A DNA stretch of 64,000 bases from Neostapfia colusana (lineage: Eukaryota; Streptophyta; Magnoliopsida; Poales; Poaceae): assembly GCA_030760725.1 (NCBI GenBank), contig JASWHV010000009.1, positions 92,306,780 through 92,370,779 on the forward strand, in the 5' to 3' direction. The position numbers and the translations under genes are program-made. The notes below the pieces were generated by a model, which was not told the origin of the DNA, did not search any database, and saw nothing but the letters and a program-made list of their open reading frames with translations. Each line of letters opens with the position of its first letter. Positions within the stretch are counted from its first letter, which is position 1. Shown here piece after piece: positions 57,956 to 64,000 of this stretch.

Positions 57956-59000
57956 GTGTCGACACTCGGTACGCTGTCCCGTGTCTTCCTCCCTGGCTCC
58001 TCTATGGGCCCCGAGAAGCTTGCGCAAATCAGATAACCCCGCACGCTCACCTGTCGAGCTATGCAAAGGATTAAATGAGCTGGCTCTCTCAGCCCGGCTT
58101 GCTGCATGGACACGTGGTGTCCCTGCAGTGCTCTTAGCATATCCATGAGAACCGGTATGGGTGGACGTATTATGCCTACGAGCAAGCAAGCTCTCGACGT
58201 GTTGGGTCATGACCCTTCTAGCAGTGAGCAGTGGTTTTGATACGTGTGATGCCCTTCCGGCTCTTCAGGCTCCGTGAGATTGTGCATCATGACCGCTGCA
58301 GTCGCCATCTTCTGGCTCAGCCGCTCGAAGCATGGCGGGTCGTGCGGGCTGGCTACCATGCTCGTCCATACTTGGTAACCACGTGCTCGTGCTCCACTGG
58401 AGTCAGGATAGCAACCACGGGATGCTTCGAACATGGCTCTATCCGCGTTTAGCTGCGCCTTCTCCATATCGAGCATGATGCGGCGCACCTCGAGGTGTTT
58501 GGCCAACTCTTGCATGTCCATCGACTCCTCGTAGTGGCTTCGGTGTAGCGCTTCCCGCGGCATGAGGGCTGGACAAACTTGGGTGTCAACGGGAGGAGCG
58601 GCTGGAGAAGCGTTACCGGCTTCCGTGATGCAGCACTCACGAGAAGTGAGACGGTCCTTGTCGCACCCGATGTCGAAATCTTAGTCGCAGCTGGTCATGT
58701 CCTCCAAGAGGGGAAGGAGAGACGGCGATGCCGGGTCCATCATGCCCACGAAGTATTTCTTTGGGGGCGTCATCGACGACGTCGACAGCCACGTCTTTTA
58801 CCAGGCAAAGGATTCCTCTGTCATCGACGTTGTATTCTAGACTTACAAAATGGAAAGCCTGTCGTAGTGTGATATCGGCCTCGAGCCCATTGCTGGGGGT
58901 GATAACGAACTCAAGGATACCGAAACGGAGTTTCTTAACGACACGGAAGCTCGAGCTCTTGAAAGCTATCACAGAGAAAATGAAAAACATGAAGCGGCCC
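57956..59000 (-). pseudogene. TAT-IV gag, N-terminal part and upstream sequence
   Basis: Minus strand, between the primer site of TAT-IV and the TEK-III insertion. Open frames 58207-58563 (about 118 residues, with a charged helix-like stretch near EVRRIMLDMEKAQLNADRAMFEASRG) and 57956-58206 (Arg/Ser/Ala/His-rich, low complexity) look like the variable N-terminal region of Tat-lineage gag. The order LTR, PBS, this region, then the middle piece at 42672 is consistent. 58564-59000 is probably leader or the start of the polyprotein; no domain is recognisable. The assignment is mainly by position. Confidence 0.55.
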
Positions 59001-59016
59001 CCAACCTGACATGCCA
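59001..59016 (-). promoter_or_regulatory. Putative primer binding site of TAT-IV
   Basis: Minus strand reads TGGCATGTCAGGTTGG two bases after the LTR end. It resembles the TGGCGCGCCAGG-type site I recall from other grass gypsy elements of this lineage, with changes at CpG-like positions. The tRNA is not assigned. Confidence 0.5.
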
Positions 59017-59018
59017 AC

Positions 59019-59808
59019 TGTTGGTGTTTTTTCCACCGGCTACTAATTGAATGCTTCAATTTTATGTCTGGATGACTAGATAACAAAAACAGGGATTTAT
59101 ACTGGTTTGAACAATGTGTCCTACGTCTACTTTGGGATGTCCGTCATTCTTGTAATAGCTCAGGTTGTTCGTGGAACAGCGGTTACAAACGAGGCATCCT
59201 CGTGTGCGTGAGTACAAAAAGAAAGCCTAAGTGTTGTGCGTGTGTGGGCGTCGTGCCGTCCAAGGGGAAGTTCCTGGCCTCTCCTTTTATAGCCCAGACG
59301 CCTCTACCTACCCTCCGACTCCTCATAAATGGGACACGGTACAGGACCGATGAGTACACCTGCTCACGTCCTATCTACGGTCCATGTCAACTTTCTGTCC
59401 CAGTACACCCGTGCCGAGCAGGATGGGATGGATGGTGATGATGGCTAGTGTCATGCTTGTCTTCTTGCGCGTGGCCTCCCACTCCGTCTTGAAGTCCTTC
59501 TACCGTTCTTTCACATCAGTATTGAAGTCCTCTACCTACCTCCGGACCATTCTCTAGACCAGATCACTCCTTCTTCTGGCCCCGTTAGCCGGGCTTGGAG
59601 GACGGACGTTACTTCCGGCCTTCGGGGTTGTCGGCTCCCTCGACCCTGGTGGTCAGGAGTCAAACGCTTGTGCCCCGATCAGGATTTATAGCAGTGTCAT
59701 CCTCGTCCTATGCCCTAAGTGTCCTGGTTGGGGCCCGTGGAGCCGCGTGTCTCCGTGCGGTTAGCTGATCGGTTGTTTCTTGGGTACCCGGGGTACATCA
59801 CCCCGTCA
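59019..59808 (-). repeat. TAT-IV 5' LTR (790 bp)
   Basis: On the minus strand starts TGACGGGGTG at 59808 and ends ACACCAACA at 59019 (TG...CA). It has a TATA box on the minus strand at 59285-59291 and adjoins a plausible primer site. Right flank agtag (59809-59813) is the expected target duplication; its partner is outside the window. Confidence 0.75.
59285..59291 (-). promoter_or_regulatory. Candidate TATA box, TAT-IV 5' LTR
   Basis: TATAAAA on the minus strand, roughly two thirds of the way into the LTR. Confidence 0.6.
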
Positions 59809-60456
59809 AGTAGGTTGTTTACAAATCAATTAGGAGAAATGCTTTCTAATCTCAAGCTCGACTGAAACTTGCAACAATAACATTTTGTAAGTTTAAATAA
59901 ATGCATCTCTCACGTTCAATGCTCAAAAAATGATATTACTAGATCTAGTCAAGCTCAAACCCATGTGCCTTACAAGCTTACACACAAACTCATGTTTGAC
60001 TTATTTAAAATTTGAGCCGAGTATAAACCAAGCAAACAAGAGCGAGTCGTCATTCTTATGGACATTCCTATCTGTCTTCTCTGCTACGACATTTGTCGAC
60101 GTTGATGGTGATGAAAGTGAGCCCCTGCCACTCGGTGGCGGCAACGGGGCCATCTTGAGCTATGTTCATCTCACAGCCACCGGATCTGGAGGCCACCCAC
60201 ATGGATTGGAGTGAGGAAGGTGGGGATTGATGTGCGAAGGGTAGCTAAAGACAATAGCTTGGTCGCCATTTTGACTAATCTTGAATTTAGTGGATGGATT
60301 ACCGAAGTGCTCACCAGTCAGTTAATGCCTTGCCGACGTGCCCATCTTAATGGCCCTTTGATTCACGTCCGATAGGGATGAGGGACCACGATAACGCCAG
60401 CGGTGGGCAACCAGCTTCGTCACTCACATATGTATAAGAATCTCATTTTCTATAAG
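59809..60456. other. Unassigned sequence right of TAT-IV
   Basis: AT-rich to 60050, then a moderately GC-rich stretch (60060-60220) with no recognisable protein on either strand. Nothing supportable as a gene. It may be older host or transposon sequence into which TAT-IV inserted. Confidence 0.4.
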
Positions 60457-60965
60457 CACTACATAAGAACCTCAAATCGGAGACAAAGATTGGAGACGAG
60501 CGCAAAGGCGACCATCTCCGATCTGGAGAAACGAGACGCGTCCGCATCAGCGAGGATCAGAACTGCCTCGGTTGAGGGTAAAAGGAGATGACCTACTTTA
60601 AGGCGCGTCTCTGTTAAGTTAATATCCAAGACGCGCCCGCTTCTCTGACAAAAGGAAGACGCGCGTTCCTACAGCGTGACTCCTATTATGAAAGAAAAGG
60701 AGATGAGCATTTTTAGGAGCTTGTCTCCTTTTATCATGGAAGCGGGCGCGTCTCCCATTCCCATTTTAGAGAGACGCGCGTTACAAAGGATCGTCTCAAT
60801 TTTGTATGCCCTTATACGAGCTCCCATCTATGAAAGAACAGTGGCGGCCAGATCTGCCCTGTTCTTGTCCTGTTCTAATAGTTTCTAATCATGATTAGCA
60901 ATGAACACATGAGAATATTCATTGGCTGAGTCCGGGATCGGATTTCTCATTCATCTGATACTCAA

Positions 60966-61516
60966 ACAAATGAATACCTAAAAAAGTTGGCTCGTGGTCC
61001 TATATTCCCTGTTATGACATATCAAGGGTATGACATAACTGGATACACATTCTACACTGTACAACAAGATAAGAAAAGCACATATCGGAATAGTGGTGTA
61101 TGAGTTGATGCTTATGATGCCACGGACCAAGACAAAAACATGTACTATGGTCAAATACAAGAGATCTGGGAGCTTGACTTTCATGGATTCAAGATTCCTC
61201 TTTTCCATTGCAACTGGGTTGATGGAATGAAGGGTGTTGTACGAGACAAGTATGAGTTCATTAGCGTTGGTCTTAACCATCAAATATATAAGTCAGAGCC
61301 TTTCGTGTTAGCAGAACATGTTGCTCAAGTGTTTTATGTTCTAGACACAACAAATAAAAGACTTACGGTGGTTATACCGGGAAAAGAAAAATTGTCAGAG
61401 TCGAGAATGCCGTCGATGAGGAAGAGTTTCATCAATTTGATGAGATTCCTCCTTTCGTCACCTCGATGATCAAGCCAAGAATACCATCGGCCAACGAAGC
61501 TCCTTACTTGCACAAT
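60966..61516 (+). pseudogene. CACTA-associated protein fragment (DUF4216 region)
   Basis: One frame from about 60966: LARGPIFPV, GYDITGYTFYTVQQDKKSTYRNSGV, then TGA (about 61101), then VDAYDATD. Next comes YYGQIQEIWELDFHGFKIPLFHCNWVD, followed by SEPFVLAEHVAQVFYVLDTTNKR. A frameshift at about 61385 is followed by DEEEFHQFDEIPPF in the neighbouring frame, to about 61516. These are family words of the C-terminal region (DUF4216) of En/Spm-type transposase proteins in grasses. The function of this region is not well known. It is a remnant with a stop and a shift, on the plus strand. Confidence 0.8.
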
Positions 61517-62420
61517 GGCCAATATAAAAAAGTAAAAAAATTCAAAAAACTAAGACTGCAACGAAAAGTAGCAAAATGATTGTGTGAAATATGCTCAATA
61601 TGTGAAAATATGGTCAATTGAGTGAAAATTTGACTTTCATTAGATATTTGTGTGATATATGCTCAATTGTGTGAAAATATGGCCACTTGATGCCTTGTAT
61701 TCTGTTTCTGATGGAGCTACTCACCACAACATCAGCATGCAATCTCTAACGTAAAAAAATTGGATGTGGAATGGATGTGCTATATTTATGTGCTGTAGAG
61801 TAAAATGGTATTTTATTTAATTCAAAGAAAATCTGATTGAATCCAGTTCACCTTATTTGTCTAATCATCATTCATTAAAAGTGTTCGGGCAATTAAGAGA
61901 AATAACAAGCTATCATTAGCCAATTCATCAACTCGAAAGGATAGATGCATGAGCTATCATACTCTGTACCTTAATTATGAATTTACATACATTCATTAAA
62001 TTTTACACCATTGCCTTAGTTTTCACCAAGTCATTGTACAATAACATTTCACCATTGTCCCTACTTCATTTAAAACTTTAATTCATTTCAATAAAATTGA
62101 GGCAACGGTGCAATAAGTTGGGTGAAAACCAGGACAATGTGCAAAGTTCAAAAATGACGGTACCTTAATTGTTGACACTGAAAACAGAGGCCGAAATGCA
62201 TATGCCCCTTATTGGAAAGTAAGTTCTTCCATCACTCTCTTTCTCTTGATGTTTGGAGAGCAAAATTTGAGAAGACAACATATTGTGCGATAATAATGTG
62301 CAGATTTACTTTAGCTTGTCCACTTAGAAAAATGACTTGACTGGACTAATTATCTTAACCAAACCCATGACATGTAGAAATATTGTTGTGCATAGAAAAA
62401 TATTCGACTGACACACATGC
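61517..62420. other. AT-rich part of the CACTA remnant
   Basis: No gene. Short imperfect repeats of a gtgaaaatatg / gctcaat theme occur at about 61580-61690. The rest is unremarkable. Confidence 0.4.
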
Positions 62421-62672
62421 ACACACTACTGAATCTGGCACTTGTTCTGCCCTAAATGAAGCAAAAGGGAGACGAGCTCTAAATAAGTGTGTCTCGTATC
62501 TCAAACAAAGGAGATGCGCATTTTGGAGCCACTATATAGTGCATCACCGATCTGAATAAACGCGAGACACACCCATATTAGGCTCGTCTCCCTTACAAGG
62601 AAAGAGAGACGAGCTTTATATATGCGTGTCTCCGATTGTTGTGTTTTCGTCTCTGAATCTGGCACTGGTTCT

Positions 62673-62769
62673 GTTTCCCCTTCGACGGTCTTGTATGCCC
62701 CACACCAAAAATTAGAGTTAGTTTTCCACGGGAGAGCTCATCGGAGTTGAGGTGTGTCACGGACGCCGT
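62673..62769. other. Short unassigned segment before the last LTR
   Basis: 97 bp between the CACTA remnant and the LTR that starts at 62770. Nothing recognisable; gccgt at 62765-62769 would be the left target duplication of that LTR. Confidence 0.3.
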
Positions 62770-64000
62770 TGTCACACCGGGTTTTTCCGAAGAACAACCA
62801 AGTGAATATCACATGTATGCCAGGATCATTTTCTCATACATGTGATGACAAATAGTGAAGCATCATTTATTACAAGCCAGGTGTCGAATATAAATAAGTC
62901 TTACATAGCAAATGTCTCGATGGACAATAATAAGTTCATCACAAGTAAATAAACTAGCAGCGGAATAATTATTCTCGTAGGATCCATCACAAACGTTGCC
63001 CGGGGGTTTCCATGAACCTAGAAACCTTCTTCCGGTCCAAAGTCTTGGTCATTATACACCACCTCATTATATTGACCTGAGCAGCAATATAAACCAACAA
63101 ATATGCAAGGTTGAGTACCGATGGTACTCAGCAAGTGTGCGAAAATTATGTCATGCATGGATAGAACAAGGGGAGGTTGAACTCATGGTTAAAGCACTAT
63201 GCCATTAATACCTATTACCTTAGCTTATTAAACACCTACATTACTACACAGGTGAAATGGTCCCAATCTCCCATCCCATCATCATAATCAAATAACCATA
63301 TCATCATTTCCAATGTTAAGCTCCCCGCTTAACATCCACAACTTCCAAAACCATCAATCCTCTAATAATGAATAAATCCAAGCCGCTCTTGACCGTGAGC
63401 ACGGCTGTCATGACAGTTTTGACTCTGCAGAGTTTGTACCACTGTGCCCACATGTAGTGATTTCATCCCCCGTTGCCGGGTGGACTAAAAGAACCTCCAT
63501 TATGCCAGTGGCTACGAACCACATTCACACTTCCCAGGTGTGTAGCCAGGAGATCACTACGAAGCCTTTACAAAGGGATTCCCGACGAGCGTGGGCCCAC
63601 TGAGGTTTCACCCCTAACAGCATACAAGAGGCTCCAACCCCGCTGCAGTGGCCCCCTCTTGAGCCTTGCGGTTCATATGGTAGTCCAGCTGACACCTATT
63701 CCCCGCACCATCCAACACACCCATACTACGCCGGGGATACACCTAATTAATTGGCCAAGCTGCCACATTGCGGTTCATATGGTAGTCCAGCTGAGACCTA
63801 TTCCCCGCACCATCCAACACACCCATACTACGCCGGGGATACACCTAATTAATTGGCCAAGCTGCCCCATCTCAGCATGTGGTTGGCACGGTAAAGCCAG
63901 GTTACATGCTCCATGAACCGGTCCTTAGGATCCAGGCAAGTACTAAACACAAACCCGAGTCTCGTGCACCCAGCACACAACCAAAACATCCAACTTGCCT
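62770..64000 (-). mobile_element. Partial LTR, related to the solo LTR at 28564
   Basis: Starts TGTCACACCGGG and follows the same order of words as the solo LTR start (gttccgaa.., ccaggat.., agcggaa.., tactcagcaagtg). It runs off the window. The minus orientation is by analogy with the solo LTR. It contains a 102-bp direct duplication. The frame at 63473-63916 spans this duplication and is not credible as a gene. Confidence 0.65.
63666..63869. repeat. 102-bp direct tandem duplication
   Basis: 63666-63767 and 63768-63869 are nearly identical (a c/g change in gctga[c/g]acc and changes at the end of the unit). Low divergence suggests a recent event within this LTR. Confidence 0.85.

Larger units (their letters stand above)
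60457..62672 (+). mobile_element. CACTA (En/Spm-like) deletion derivative
   Basis: It contains a fragment of a protein typical of plant CACTA elements (60966-61516), flanked by two clusters of GAGACG/CGTCTC words (60480-60790 and 62465-62665). These resemble the subterminal repeats of such elements: the clusters are partly inverted relative to each other (AATCGGAGACA at 60477 against its complement near 62630). A candidate left end CACTACATAAGAACC is at 60457. A matching right end TAGTG and 3-bp duplication were not found, so the boundaries are uncertain. The transposase proper is missing. Confidence 0.6.

Noticed and set aside
58637..59086. 149-residue minus-strand frame crossing the TAT-IV LTR boundary
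   Set aside because: It starts inside the LTR and crosses the primer site; no domain is visible. At most its end belongs to the TAT-IV leader or gag start.
59930..60214. 94-residue open frame near the CACTA remnant
   Set aside because: No recognisable motif and a mixed AT- and GC-rich composition; not enough to call a gene.
62423..62437. CACTACTGAATC as the definite left end of a second CACTA element
   Set aside because: Only one end is visible, with no matching inverted end or 3-bp duplication. It is kept as an uncertainty within the CACTA remnant.

Overview
The window looks like plant nuclear DNA from the intergenic, retrotransposon-packed part of a grass genome, probably panicoid. That call rests on the element types present: Tekay-type chromoviruses with 4-5 kb LTRs, Sirevirus-type copia elements, a Tat-lineage gypsy and a CACTA fragment. 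I found no intact host gene, rRNA, tRNA or CRISPR array. Nearly every base can be assigned to nested transposable elements, most of them broken by stops and frameshifts.

Layout. The oldest frame in most of the window is a Tat-lineage Ty3/gypsy element on the minus strand (TAT-IV). Its 5' LTR is at 59019-59808 and its gag gene has been cut into three visible pieces (57956-59000, 42453-42672, 15133-15862) by later insertions. Three elements landed in that gag. SIR-V is a Sirevirus-like copia on the plus strand; only its 3' part, 11274-15132, is visible. TEK-II is a Tekay chromovirus on the plus strand at 15868-42447 with target duplication tgatg. TEK-III is a Tekay chromovirus on the minus strand at 42673-57955 with near-duplication gtgta/gtgtc. 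Each has its own nest or damage. SIR-V is interrupted by TEK-I (minus, 1782-11273), whose 3' LTR is in turn interrupted by another LTR (1-1781). The 5' LTR of TEK-II is interrupted by a complete Sirevirus-like copia element, SIR-VI (17541-27273), and by a solo LTR (28564-31577, target duplication gggtg). Right of TAT-IV come about 650 bp of unassigned sequence, a deleted CACTA (En/Spm-like) remnant at about 60457-62672, and the beginning of another LTR at 62770 that runs off the end.

How the parts work. The gypsy elements have the order LTR, tRNA-iMet primer site, long leader, gag, protease, reverse transcriptase, RNase H, integrase with chromodomain, polypurine tract, LTR. The copia element has gag, protease, integrase, RT, RNase H. 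None of the visible copies looks able to move itself. TEK-I has lost the gag core and integrase. TEK-II has a damaged primer site and many frameshifts. TEK-III keeps good RT motifs but is frameshifted. SIR-VI has substitutions in both the integrase and RT catalytic sites.

The most notable non-coding signals are in the LTRs. (1) A hairpin is shared by three diverged Tekay-type subfamilies; its loop is almost invariant while both stem arms change together. (2) A second stem-loop lies close to the LTR/primer-site boundary. (3) A ten-unit tandem array of about 57 bp carrying ACGTGTC (ABRE/G-box type) motifs lies just upstream of the TATA box in the solo LTR. (4) Fifteen ACTAGT-centred palindromic motifs lie in the Sirevirus LTR. 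I see no undescribed multi-gene system; the conserved RNA hairpin is the best candidate for undescribed biology here.
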